Numbered from the stretch's first letter, positions 23,990 to 32,186 are shown. The stretch is 64,000 nucleotides of DNA from Roseovarius sp. MMSF_3350 (GCF_030733425.1 NZ_JASHIZ010000024.1:1-64000); one strand, 5' to 3'. Notes: generated by a model not told the origin, from the sequence alone. Numbers and translations are program-made.

Positions 23990-25285
23990 ATGCCCGATCC
24001 CGTCACAGACTCTGCCCGCACCCGCGGCGCCCGCTATGCGCGCGACCTCGAAGGCCATATCGAGTGGCTGGAAACCTTTTCGGGCACCGCCCTCGGCGTG
24101 CTGGCCGTGGCGTCGGGCATCTACACCTATCTTGGCGTCTCGTCCCTGCTGGACGACACAGGCGCCATGTCCACCTTCGCGGCACTGGCCTATTCTGTTG
24201 CCGTCTCGGTGGGCATCTTCGTCTTCTGGTCCTACCTTCTGCGCCTCTTTCCCGCCGTCACCACCGCCCGCGCCCGCGTCGGCCTCTTGGGCGCGATGGG
24301 CCTCGGCTCGGTCGCCATCATCGCCATGTCCAGCTGGCTCAACGCCGCCGCGCTGGCCGGCTCGGCGGCGGTCGAACAGCACCTGGCAGAGACCGTGCAG
24401 GACTACCAGCAAAGCCTCGAACGGGCCCATGAGATCGCCCTCACCGGCCAGGCCCTGGGCCGCGACGTGGCCCGCGTCCGCCAATCGTTCGAAGATCTCA
24501 GCGAACAGGAAGCCACCGGCAATCTCTCGGGCCTTGCGGGCCGCGGCGCCGTCTTCCGCGTCCTGCGCCAGAAATCCGCCGAACTCGCCGCGCTCGAGGC
24601 GCAGATCGCCGAACAGACCCCGCTCGTCGACACCGCCTTCGCCGAAGGCAACACCATCCTCAGCCGGATGCGGTCCCTCACGGTCGAACCGGGGCCCGTC
24701 GAGGCCCGCTCGGTCGAGTTCTCCGAGGCCGCCGTGCGCCTGCAGGGCCTCATCACCCAGATGCGCCAGCTGACCGTCGCGCCACTGGTGGAGCGCGCCG
24801 CGCAGGACCTCTCGGCCTCCGTCGTCCTGCCCGAGCTCGACAGCCGCACCGAGGCCGGGCGCGGCGACCAGGCCGCCACCATCACCTCGGTGCTCGAGGT
24901 TCTGGGCCAGCGCGCCGCGACCTTGGAAAACGCCGCACAGGAAGTGGCCGCGCTCGAACCCGCGGCAGAGGTCACCTACACGCCCATATCGTCGGCCGAC
25001 GCCGTCATCCTCTATGCCCGCAACTTCGTGCCCTCCTGGGCCGGGGCCATCGCGATCGATCTGTTGCCGGCCGTGCTGGTGCTGATCCTGTCGATCACCC
25101 ACGGCATGATCCGCTCGATGCGCGACGGCACCGATATCGAGGACACGATGACCGTGGCCGAACTGCGCGCCGCCATCGCCGTGGCGCACGAGATCGAGGA
25201 CACGCCCGCCCCGCGCAAACCCGGGCACGATGACACGCGCGAGGATGCCAACAAGGTCAAGCGCATCACCGGAACTACTCCATGA
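23990..25285 (+). CDS. Unknown four-helix membrane protein with long soluble coiled-coil region
   Basis: The 431-residue protein has three N-terminal transmembrane helices (about residues 30-50, 64-88 and 96-120), a soluble segment of about 220 residues rich in Ala, Glu and Gln that looks helical or coiled-coil (AHEIALTGQALGRDVARVR, EARSVEFSEAAVRLQGLI), and a fourth helix (about 342-366, AIAIDLLPAVLVLILSITHG) followed by a charged tail. No enzymatic motif was recognised. The ATG at 23990 is preceded by AAAGG. It overlaps the next gene by four bases (ATGA), so it is translationally coupled to a membrane-anchored ClpP-fold protease and may be its sensor, partner or substrate. Confidence 0.82.
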   Translation: MPDPVTDSARTRGARYARDLEGHIEWLETFSGTALGVLAVASGIYTYLGVSSLLDDTGAMSTFAALAYSVAVSVGIFVFWSYLLRLFPAVTTARARVGLLGAMGLGSVAIIAMSSWLNAAALAGSAAVEQHLAETVQDYQQSLERAHEIALTGQALGRDVARVRQSFEDLSEQEATGNLSGLAGRGAVFRVLRQKSAELAALEAQIAEQTPLVDTAFAEGNTILSRMRSLTVEPGPVEARSVEFSEAAVRLQGLITQMRQLTVAPLVERAAQDLSASVVLPELDSRTEAGRGDQAATITSVLEVLGQRAATLENAAQEVAALEPAAEVTYTPISSADAVILYARNFVPSWAGAIAIDLLPAVLVLILSITHGMIRSMRDGTDIEDTMTVAELRAAIAVAHEIEDTPAPRKPGHDDTREDANKVKRITGTTP

Positions 25286-26076
25286 GCGACGATGGCACCG
25301 GCAAAAGCGCGCCCGAAAAGCCGACGCCCAAACACGGCCCGCCCGTCGCGCGCATCCTGACCGGCGCGCTGATCTTCCAGATCGGCATCGGCGCCATGCT
25401 CGTGCTGGGCGATGTCAATGCCTCCGGCCTGCGCCTGCCCGGCACGTCCCCCGACGCACCCCGCCTGACCGAACCTGTGCGCCCCGGCGACCAGCGCCGC
25501 CTCTTCCGCCCCGACCGCGACCGCCCGGCTACGCGCCCCGCCCGCGACCCGGGCGAGTTGCCCGAGCGCCTGGTGCTGACGCAGGAGGACGGCACCACCT
25601 ACCGGCTCGAGGGCGGCATTGCCGAGGGCGACGCCGCCCGCATCATAAAGCGGCTGGAGGACAGCACGCCCGCCCCCGAAACGCTCATATTGCAATCTCC
25701 CGGCGGCACCGTGACCGAGGCGCTGGCCCTGGGCCGCCATTTCCGCGAAACCGGCCTCACGACGCGGATGCTTTCCGGCGAATACTGCTTCTCCGCCTGC
25801 CCCTACATGCTGGCCGGCGGCGCAAGCCGCGACATCGACGATGCCGCCCAGGTCGGCGTCCACCAGCACTATTTCGGCGAAAGCACGATCCTGCCCGCTT
25901 CCTTCGCGGTCGAGGATATCCAGGCGGGCCAGGGCGAGGTCATGACCTATCTCGACGAGATGGGCATCGATCCGATGGTCATGACCCACGCGCTCGCCAC
26001 GCCCCCCGACGAGATCTACGTGCTGCTGCCCGACCAACTGCGGGACTACGGATTTATTTCGGATGCTTCACAATAG
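25282..26076 (+). CDS. Membrane-anchored ClpP-fold serine protease-like protein
   Basis: A 264-residue protein with one N-terminal helix (about residues 23-43) and a ClpP/crotonase-fold domain from about residue 100. SPGGTVTEAL (139 onward) is the ClpP glycine-rich turn. GEYCFSAC puts Ser171, VGVHQHYF puts His194 and TPPDEIY puts Asp243 at spacings (23 and 49) close to the ClpP triad S97, H122, D171. The active domain would face the periplasm given the basic segment before the helix. It resembles the predicted periplasmic COG3904 group. The gene overlaps the upstream membrane-protein gene by four bases. Proteolytic activity is inferred, not proven. Confidence 0.82.
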   Translation: MSDDGTGKSAPEKPTPKHGPPVARILTGALIFQIGIGAMLVLGDVNASGLRLPGTSPDAPRLTEPVRPGDQRRLFRPDRDRPATRPARDPGELPERLVLTQEDGTTYRLEGGIAEGDAARIIKRLEDSTPAPETLILQSPGGTVTEALALGRHFRETGLTTRMLSGEYCFSACPYMLAGGASRDIDDAAQVGVHQHYFGESTILPASFAVEDIQAGQGEVMTYLDEMGIDPMVMTHALATPPDEIYVLLPDQLRDYGFISDASQ

Positions 26077-26104
26077 CCCCTTGCCGCACCGCCCCTGACG
26101 ACTT

Positions 26105-26285
26105 ACCTCAGTCTGGTGACGGGTGCTGCCCTTCTCGTGAACGGTTGCATTCCGGTGGCCTTAAGCAATTCCGAGGGAGCTGGCTCTGTCCGGGCCCTGG
26201 TCCGGTTACCCGGCGCCCACCTGTAAAAACAGGTCCTCGGGAATGAGAGAACCAAACGGTTGCGTGCGGGCCCGTCACACCATCC
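26105..26285 (+). ncRNA. Structured non-coding RNA candidate, 6S-like
   Basis: The 398-base gap between 26077 and 26474 has no plausible protein but can form a long rod: GGTGACGGG (26115-26123) pairs with CCCGTCAC-ACC (26271-26281), and ATTCCGAGG pairs with CCTCGGGAAT further in, leaving a large central bubble. Inside lie hairpins GAG-CTGG-CTC and ACCTGT-AAAA-ACAGGT. The length of about 180 bases, terminal pairing and central bubble resemble 6S RNA (ssrS). Strand is not certain because the pairing works on both. An imperfect hairpin (GCGTGAAAGC/GCTTTTACGC, 26305-26327) follows. SRP RNA, tmRNA and RNase P signatures were not found. Confidence 0.45.
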
Positions 26286-26394
26286 GCACAAAAGCCCGTC
26301 AGTGGCGTGAAAGCGTTGCTTTTACGCGAAGCTTATCCTGATTTGTGCCGCGAATGATCCTCGGGTCAGGCCCGCGCAGGACGTCAGACCGGCG

Positions 26395-26417
26395 CGTAGG
26401 GTGGGTGAAAACCCACG
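26395..26417. repeat. Dispersed palindromic repeat, copy 1
   Basis: CGTAGGGTGGGT-GAAA-ACCCACG: a stem GTGGGT/ACCCAC with a four-base loop. Four further copies lie at 29257, 29402, 30799 and 32284. Confidence 0.65.
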
Positions 26418-26474
26418 CGTCACCCGCGCAGGACACCACTCCGCCACCTTGTGAACTACGCAATCGGAAACGAC

Positions 26475-26810
26475 CTAGCGCTTGCTCCAGAACGGGCGCG
26501 CGCCCTGATCCGCCCGGACCGGGATCGTGGCATGATCCTGCCGCATCACATGCTGGCGCAATCCGCCGCCCGGGCCGTCATCGTCGTCATCGTCCTTCAT
26601 CCGCATCACCGCAATGCCGAACTGCACGCCCGCAAAGACGATCCCGTTCGACACCCACAGTAGCAGAACCGCAAGCCAGCCCTTGTCGGAATGGCTGACG
26701 AGATGCCACAGGTTCGCGATATCGAACCACAGCAACATCCCCACGAACACCGCCGCAAGACCGAAACCGATGGCAACGTTCACGATATACATGGCGATAA
26801 GCTTGGGCAT
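26475..26810 (-). CDS. Small two-helix membrane protein with acidic run
   Basis: With the start at 26810 the product has 111 residues: two transmembrane helices (about residues 5-28 and 44-66), then a run of six aspartates and a polar tail (RQHVMRQDHATIPVRADQG). AAGGGAG precedes the ATG. Not recognised as a named family. A longer frame to 26927 exists but adds 39 residues without membrane or conserved character. It is divergent from ribB, 219 bases away. Confidence 0.65.
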   Translation of the reverse strand: MPKLIAMYIVNVAIGFGLAAVFVGMLLWFDIANLWHLVSHSDKGWLAVLLLWVSNGIVFAGVQFGIAVMRMKDDDDDDGPGGGLRQHVMRQDHATIPVRADQGARPFWSKR

Positions 26811-27029
26811 TGGACGACTCCCTTGCGCTGTGCACCTGACTGTAACACATCGGCCCCGGTCCTCAAGGAAAAGACCCAGCCCAATTGGCCGTTCATTGCC
26901 ATACCGCCGTGAAATGCCGTCCGACACCGGCCGCCGAACCCGTCAGCGGCCCGGCATAACCCGACATCCCCTCTGGCCTTCCGCAAACCCCTGCGCTATC
27001 TGGCGGGCCTGTAACCCCAGAGGCGCCAG

Positions 27030-28181
27030 ATGTCCGAAACCCAAGCCTTCGAAAAACCCGGTCCCGTCGAGGCCGAACTGCGCTCCGCGATCTCTCCCAC
27101 CGAAGAGATCATCGCCGAGGCGCGCGCGGGCCGCATCTTCATCCTCGTAGACCACGAGGACCGCGAGAACGAGGGCGACCTGGTGATCCCCGCCGAATTC
27201 GCCACGCCCGAGGTGATCAACTTCATGGCCACCCATGGCCGCGGTCTCATCTGCCTGCCCATGACGGCGCAAAGGATCGACCGCCTCGGCCTGCCCATGA
27301 TGGCCGTCAACAATTCGTCCCGCCACGAAACCGCCTTCACCGTCAGCATCGAGGCCCGCGAGGGCGTCAGCACCGGCATCTCCGCCGCCGACCGGGCGCT
27401 GACCATCGCCACCGCGATCAACGAACAGAACACCCAAGCGCATATCGCCACGCCGGGGCACGTCTTTCCGCTGCGCGCGCGCAACGGCGGCGTACTCGTC
27501 CGCGCCGGCCATACCGAAGCCGCCGTCGACATCTCGCGCCTCGCCGGCCTCAACCCGTCCGGCGTGATCTGCGAGATCATGAAGGACGACGGCACCATGG
27601 CCCGCCTGCCCGACCTCGTGGAATTCGCGCGGGCGCACGTCATGAAGATCGGCACCATCTCCGACCTCATCGCCTATCGCCACAAGCACGACAACCTCAT
27701 CCGCGAGGTTCGGCGCGAGACGGTCACGTCGTCTCATGGCGGCGAATGGGACATGCGGATCTTCGCCGACCAGATCACCGATACCGAGCATGTCGTGCTG
27801 TCCAAGGGCGATATCACCGACGGCAAGCCCGTGCTCGCCCGCACCCACGCGCTCAACGCGCTCGAGGACGTGCTGGGCATCGGCCTTGACGCCAAATCCG
27901 AAGGCCCCACCGGCAAGCTGCCCCGCGCCATGAACATCATCGCCCGCGAAGGCCGCGGTGCCGTGTTCCTCTTCCGTCAGCCCCGGCCCTCGCTCGCCTC
28001 GGAAATGGAAGAGGACGACACGCCGCGCACCATCAAGCAGACGGGCCTGGGCGCCCAGATCATGTCAACGATGGGCCTGCACGAACTCATCCTCGTGACC
28101 GACAGCCCCAAGACCCGCTATCTCGGGCTTGACGCCTATGGCATCAGCATCGTCGGCACGCACCCCCTCAGCGAAGGATAA
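27030..28181 (+). CDS. ribB: 3,4-dihydroxy-2-butanone-4-phosphate synthase with degenerate GTP cyclohydrolase II domain
   Basis: The 383-residue protein has a complete RibB domain in its first 220 residues (DHEDRENEGDLVIPAEFA, ATHGRGLICLPM, GHVFPLRARNGGVLVRAGH), which converts ribulose 5-phosphate to the four-carbon riboflavin precursor. The C-terminal 160 residues align in outline with RibA (GTP cyclohydrolase II), but where RibA has its zinc motif (HSECLTGD...RCDC) this protein reads THALNALEDVLGIGLDA with no cysteine. The RibA half is thus probably inactive. The gene heads a ribB-ribH-nusB operon. No FMN riboswitch fits in the short upstream gap. Confidence 0.92.
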   Translation: MSETQAFEKPGPVEAELRSAISPTEEIIAEARAGRIFILVDHEDRENEGDLVIPAEFATPEVINFMATHGRGLICLPMTAQRIDRLGLPMMAVNNSSRHETAFTVSIEAREGVSTGISAADRALTIATAINEQNTQAHIATPGHVFPLRARNGGVLVRAGHTEAAVDISRLAGLNPSGVICEIMKDDGTMARLPDLVEFARAHVMKIGTISDLIAYRHKHDNLIREVRRETVTSSHGGEWDMRIFADQITDTEHVVLSKGDITDGKPVLARTHALNALEDVLGIGLDAKSEGPTGKLPRAMNIIAREGRGAVFLFRQPRPSLASEMEEDDTPRTIKQTGLGAQIMSTMGLHELILVTDSPKTRYLGLDAYGISIVGTHPLSEG

Positions 28182-28185
28182 CGCC

Positions 28186-28728
28186 ATGGCCGGATCCGAA
28201 TACACCCTGCCCCGCGCCACGTTCGACAAGCCGGTGAAACTGCTGATCGTGGTCGCCCCCTTCTACCGCGACATCGCCGACATGATGATCGAAGGCGCCC
28301 GCGCCGAGATCGAAGCCTCCGGCGCCACTTACGACCTCATCGAGGTCCCCGGCGCACTGGAAATCCCCACCTCCATCGGCATCGCCGAGCGCCTGTCGAA
28401 CTTCGACGGCTACGTGGCGCTTGGCTGCGTCATCCGCGGCGCCACCACGCATTACGAGACCGTGTGCAACGATTCCAGCCGCGGCATCACCCTGCTGGGG
28501 CTCCAGGGCCTCTGCATCGGCAACGGCATCCTCACGGTCGAAAACCGCGACCAGGCCGTCGAGCGCGCCGCCCCCGACCAAATGAACAAGGGCGCAGGCG
28601 CCGCCGCCGCCGCCCTGCACCTCGTTGCGCTCACCCGCAAATGGGGCACCCGCAAGGGCGTCGGCTTCATGCCCGACGCCGAGGAACTGAGGCTCGCAGG
28701 CGAGATCAAGGACAACCCCACCGCATGA
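28186..28728 (+). CDS. ribH: 6,7-dimethyl-8-ribityllumazine synthase
   Basis: A 180-residue lumazine synthase: VAPFYRDIADMMIEGA, VPGALEIPTSIGIAERL, ALGCVIRGATTHYE and CIGNGILTVE are the substrate-binding segments. It condenses the RibB product with the pyrimidine precursor to make lumazine, the step before riboflavin. The ATG at 28186 lies four bases after the ribB stop with AAGGA in front; its stop overlaps the nusB start (ATGA). Somewhat longer than the usual 150-160 residues because of short N- and C-terminal extensions. Confidence 0.95.
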   Translation: MAGSEYTLPRATFDKPVKLLIVVAPFYRDIADMMIEGARAEIEASGATYDLIEVPGALEIPTSIGIAERLSNFDGYVALGCVIRGATTHYETVCNDSSRGITLLGLQGLCIGNGILTVENRDQAVERAAPDQMNKGAGAAAAALHLVALTRKWGTRKGVGFMPDAEELRLAGEIKDNPTA

Positions 28729-29198
28729 CCGAACTTTCCGGAAACCAGAAACGCAAGATGCGCTCCGCCGCGCGGCTCTACGCCGTGCAGGCCCTGTTCC
28801 AGATGGAACATTCCAGCCAGTCCTACGAGAAGATCATCCGCGAGTTCCTCGATTTCCGCTTCGGGCAGGAATTCGAGGATGGCATCGAGATGGCCGACGG
28901 CGATATCGACCTCTTTCGCAAGCTGGTCGAACAGGCCGTCAACTGGCAGTCGAAGATCGACCAGATGACCGACCGCGCCCTGGTGGCCAAATGGCCCATC
29001 GCCCGCATCGACCCCACCCTGCGCGCTCTCTTCCGCGCCGCCGGGGCCGAGTTCCTCGAAGGCGAAGCGCCCGTGAAGGTCGTCATCAACGAATTCGTCG
29101 ACATCGCCCGCAGCTTCTATCCCGAAGGCAAGGAAGGCAGCTTCGTCAACGCGGTGCTCGACCACATGGCGCGCGAGGCAAAGCCCGAGGCGTTCTGA
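28725..29198 (+). CDS. nusB: Transcription antitermination factor NusB
   Basis: A 157-residue all-helical protein with NusB signatures: RSAARLYAVQALFQME near the N-terminus and VKVVINEFVDIARSFYPEG followed by FVNAVLDHMA near the C-terminus. It joins NusE (S10) on boxA RNA for rRNA antitermination. The start at 28725 overlaps the ribH stop by four bases. The ribH-nusB pairing is common in proteobacteria and supports all three assignments. Confidence 0.95.
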   Translation: MTELSGNQKRKMRSAARLYAVQALFQMEHSSQSYEKIIREFLDFRFGQEFEDGIEMADGDIDLFRKLVEQAVNWQSKIDQMTDRALVAKWPIARIDPTLRALFRAAGAEFLEGEAPVKVVINEFVDIARSFYPEGKEGSFVNAVLDHMAREAKPEAF

Positions 29199-29217
29199 GC
29201 CATCCCAAGCCGCGCCC

Positions 29218-29281
29218 TCCGCCGTCCCGGACGCGATCCGGGACCTCGAACCAAGGCGTAGGGCGGGGTTTCACCCCACCT
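29218..29281. repeat. Composite repeat copy A (CCCGG inverted repeat plus palindromic repeat copy 2)
   Basis: TCCGCCGTCCCG, then GATCCGGGACCTCGA, then CGTAGGGCGGGG-TTT-CACCCCACC (29257-29280). The same composite is repeated at 29364-29426 with several base changes, giving a direct repeat with a period of about 146 bases. Bases 29199-29415 contain no other feature. Confidence 0.6.
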
Positions 29282-29363
29282 CACCCAGCGCCTCACGCGT
29301 GACCCTCTTCAGCCCACCACATGGCGCGCCAGACGAGAGCCCAAGCGTTCCAATCCACGCTCT

Positions 29364-29426
29364 CCGCCGTCCCGAACATGATCTCGGACCTCGATGGCTA
29401 ACGTAGGGTGGGGTTTCACCCCACCT
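29364..29426. repeat. Composite repeat copy B (palindromic repeat copy 3)
   Basis: TCCGCCGTCCCG, GATCTCGGACCTCGA and CGTAGGGTGGGG-TTT-CACCCCACC (29402-29425). The TGA stop of the MFS gene (29416-29418) lies inside its loop, so the repeat forms the 3' end of that reading frame. Confidence 0.6.
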
Positions 29427-30690
29427 GTGCGCGCGCCCGCTCCTCGTCCCCGTCTTCCCCCTGCTCCGCCGACCACGCGCCCGCCGCCTCGACCACGAAG
29501 GCCGAAGAGGCCGGCAGCACGCCCAGGTAACTCTCGGTCTCGTCCACCGGCGTCGCGGCCCGTTTCGTCATCCGGTAGGCGGCATAGGCCGCAATCGCCG
29601 CGAACGCCGCCGCCAGCACCAGCCAGAACGCCGCCGGCCCCACCACGTCCATCACCCAGCCCGCCGCCAGCGGGCCCAGGATGGCCCCGATCCCGAAGGT
29701 CAGCACCAGCCCGCCCGACGCCGCCGCCATGTCCTCGACCGGCAGATAGTCGTTGGTATAGGCCAGCAGCAGCGAATACAGCGGCGTCGTCACACCGCCC
29801 GTCAGGAACGCCGCGGCCATCAGCGGCCAGAATGTCCCGCCCATGGCCCAACCCAGCAGGCAGAACGCGGCCCCCAGCGCCGCCGCACCGAAGATCACCC
29901 TGCGCCGGTCGATCCGGTCCGACAGCCACCCGATGGGATATTGCAGCACCAGCGCGCCCCCGAACAGCATCGCGATGAAGAGCGCAATTTCGCCCTTGCC
30001 CATCCCGATCTGCGCGCCATATACCGCGCCCATCCCCGATTGCGTGGCGTAAAGACTGCCCAGCAGGAATATCCCCACCGTGCCCAGCGGCGAGCCGGTG
30101 AACAGCTCCCGCAACGGCATCGCGCGGATCACCTCCGCCGCCGGCACCGGCGTCACCGACAGAAGGATTGGCGCGAACGACACCGACACCAGGATCGACG
30201 CCCCGATGAACAGCGACGCCCCCGCCGTCTCGCCCAGGTTCAAAAGCCCCTGCGCCCCGATGATGCCCAGCGTCTGCGCGATCATGTAGGCCGACAGAAC
30301 CTTGCCCCGCGTCTCGTTCGTCGCCGCGTTGTTCAGCCAGCTTTCCGCGGTCACGTAAATGCCCGACATGGCAAACCCGATCAGAACGCGCAGCAATGTC
30401 CAAGCCCAGGGTTCGGTCAGCAGCGGAAAGGCAATGAGGCCCGCCGACATGAAGCTGCCCAGGGCGGCAAAGACCCGCACGTGCCCGACCCGCCGGATCA
30501 GCCGCGGCGCATAGCGCGCGCCCAGCAAGAACCCCACGAAATAGCCCGAGGTCACCACCGCCAGCTCGGCCGAGGAAAACCCCTCGATATCCCCGCGCAG
30601 ACCGATCAGCGTGAAATGCATCCCGTTGCCCAGCATGATCAGCACGATTCCGATCAGCAGCGCCCAGATCCCCGCAAAAGCCTGAAACAT
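29416..30690 (-). CDS. MFS transporter, YcaD-like
   Basis: The 424-residue protein has twelve predicted membrane helices. GYFVGFLLGARYAPRLIRRV and GIYVTAESWLNNAATNETRG are typical of the YcaD/UPF-type MFS subgroup; the second half has WLSDRIDRRRVIF. Substrate unknown. The start at 30690 (MFQAFAG) is chosen because the first helix begins there; the upstream in-frame extension to 30867 runs through repeat copy 4 and is not coding. The stop codon lies within repeat copy 3. The C-terminal 25 residues (EQGEDGDEERARAQVG) are polar and variable. Confidence 0.88.
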   Translation of the reverse strand: MFQAFAGIWALLIGIVLIMLGNGMHFTLIGLRGDIEGFSSAELAVVTSGYFVGFLLGARYAPRLIRRVGHVRVFAALGSFMSAGLIAFPLLTEPWAWTLLRVLIGFAMSGIYVTAESWLNNAATNETRGKVLSAYMIAQTLGIIGAQGLLNLGETAGASLFIGASILVSVSFAPILLSVTPVPAAEVIRAMPLRELFTGSPLGTVGIFLLGSLYATQSGMGAVYGAQIGMGKGEIALFIAMLFGGALVLQYPIGWLSDRIDRRRVIFGAAALGAAFCLLGWAMGGTFWPLMAAAFLTGGVTTPLYSLLLAYTNDYLPVEDMAAASGGLVLTFGIGAILGPLAAGWVMDVVGPAAFWLVLAAAFAAIAAYAAYRMTKRAATPVDETESYLGVLPASSAFVVEAAGAWSAEQGEDGDEERARAQVG

Positions 30691-30798
30691 CGCGTGCCCC
30701 TTTTCGATTCGCCGGCCTCTCGACCCTGCCGGCACTCCTGCCAGGGTCACCCACCGCCGCCATCCCACCGACGCCGCTTTGGTGTCCCCCCGCGGCAC

Positions 30799-30821
30799 CG
30801 TAGGGTGGGTGAAAACCCACG
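30799..30821. repeat. Dispersed palindromic repeat, copy 4
   Basis: CGTAGGGTGGGT-GAAA-ACCCACG, identical in form to copy 1, in the 137-base gap between the DUF3422 stop and the MFS start on the same strand. Confidence 0.65.
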
Positions 30822-30827
30822 CGGACC

Positions 30828-32108
30828 CTAATCCAGCTTCTCGCGCACCCGCTTGATCATCCACCACACCGCCACCACCACCGGCAGCGCCACGATCGCC
30901 GTCAGCATCTCCTTCGACAGCCCCGTCGGCTCGGTCAGCGGGTAGAGAAGATACCCCGCCAGCGACACCGCGTAATAACTGATCGCCACCACCGACAGCC
31001 CCTCGACCGTGCGTTGCAGCCGCAGTTGCATGTCCGCCCGCCGGTTCATGCTCTCCAGCACGTCCTGGTTCTGCGCGCTGCGCTCCACGTCCACCCGCGT
31101 CCGCAAGAGCTCGCCTGCCCGCATCGCCCGGTCCGACATCGCGTCCAGCCGTTCCTTGGTCGACAGAACCGTGCGCATCGCCGGATCATAGCGCCGCATC
31201 ATGAACTCGCCGAAGGTCTGCCGCCCGTTGAACCGCTCCTCGCGCAGCACGTCGATCCGCTGCTTCACGATCTGCTCGTACGCCGAGGTCGCCCCGAACC
31301 GATAGGACGACCGCGCCACCATCCCCTCCAGCTTGGCCGAGATCTCCAGCAGATCATCCAGCGTGTCCTCCGCGGCCACCGATCCGCCCGGCATGTTGCT
31401 GATCAGGTGCGTCAACCGCTCTTCCAGCGCGCCCATATCGGGGCGCATCTCGCCCACCCGGGCAAAGCCCAGCATCGACATGGTCTTGTAGGTCTCGATC
31501 TCGAACAGACGCTGCACCACGCGCCCCATCCGCCGCGTGCCGATCTCTTCCGAGGCATTGACCATGAACCGCAGGTGCCCCGCCGGATCGATTCTGAAAT
31601 CACCCGCGACGATGGCGCTGTCATCCAGCACCCGCGCCACCGCCACGCTGTCGGCGACGAACCAGTCGTGGATGTTCTGCCGCACCGTGTCCTCGTCCTT
31701 GCGCGTCTCGATCCGCACGATGGCCGAGGTCATCCGGTGCCCCGGTGCCGCCTCCAGCCAGTCGGCAGGAAACACCTCGAACTCCGCCGGATCGAACGGC
31801 CGGTCGCTGACCCCGTCCCGGAACGCGGTATAGGTCACGAACTCGGTATGCTGCTCCCATTTCAGGTGGTGCTTGCCGATGTCGCCGGAATAATGCGAGG
31901 CGCCCGGCTTGGGATGCGCCGCGCCATAGCGATCCAGCAGCGCCGTCAGGTGGGTCAGGTCATCGTCCCGATCCCGGCCCGCCGCCCCCTCGACCCGCTT
32001 GATCGCCAGGAATATCCCCGTCGCCGGCGCGCTCAGGTTGGGAAAGGGTCGCGCGTGCAGCTCGTTCGACAACTCGAAGCGCAGGGGGTGGTCTTCAATG
32101 GGCGGCAT
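30828..32108 (-). CDS. DUF3422 membrane protein
   Basis: A 426-residue protein matching DUF3422: the N-terminal HPLRFELSNELHARPFP is the family hallmark, followed by a large soluble helical region (GRVVQRLFEIETYKTMSML, then RSSYRFGATSAYEQIV) and two C-terminal transmembrane helices (about residues 362-385 and 396-418). Function unknown; the layout suggests a cytoplasmic domain tethered by a C-terminal hairpin, a little like CorA in outline, but no CorA GMN motif is present. An inverted repeat lies 60 bases upstream. Confidence 0.87.
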   Translation of the reverse strand: MPPIEDHPLRFELSNELHARPFPNLSAPATGIFLAIKRVEGAAGRDRDDDLTHLTALLDRYGAAHPKPGASHYSGDIGKHHLKWEQHTEFVTYTAFRDGVSDRPFDPAEFEVFPADWLEAAPGHRMTSAIVRIETRKDEDTVRQNIHDWFVADSVAVARVLDDSAIVAGDFRIDPAGHLRFMVNASEEIGTRRMGRVVQRLFEIETYKTMSMLGFARVGEMRPDMGALEERLTHLISNMPGGSVAAEDTLDDLLEISAKLEGMVARSSYRFGATSAYEQIVKQRIDVLREERFNGRQTFGEFMMRRYDPAMRTVLSTKERLDAMSDRAMRAGELLRTRVDVERSAQNQDVLESMNRRADMQLRLQRTVEGLSVVAISYYAVSLAGYLLYPLTEPTGLSKEMLTAIVALPVVVAVWWMIKRVREKLD

Positions 32109-32167
32109 GGCTCTCGCGTCCTGGCAGGTCCCGGCACTCTAACGATACGGCCCGGCGATGAAAATAG

Positions 32168-32186
32168 ATTGAAACGCACTTTCAAT
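32168..32186. promoter_or_regulatory. Inverted repeat upstream of the DUF3422 gene
   Basis: ATTGAAA-CGCAC-TTTCAAT is a perfect 7-base inverted repeat with a 5-base spacer in the A+T-rich part of the 329-base gap. It could be an operator for the DUF3422 gene. Confidence 0.35.

Noticed and set aside
26341-26474. A coding frame starting at 26451 on the plus strand (70 codons)
   Set aside because: It is antisense to the small membrane-protein gene, has no ribosome site and shows no hydrophobic or domain pattern.
26930-27029. FMN riboswitch upstream of ribB
   Set aside because: The gap is too short and lacks the conserved FMN aptamer elements.
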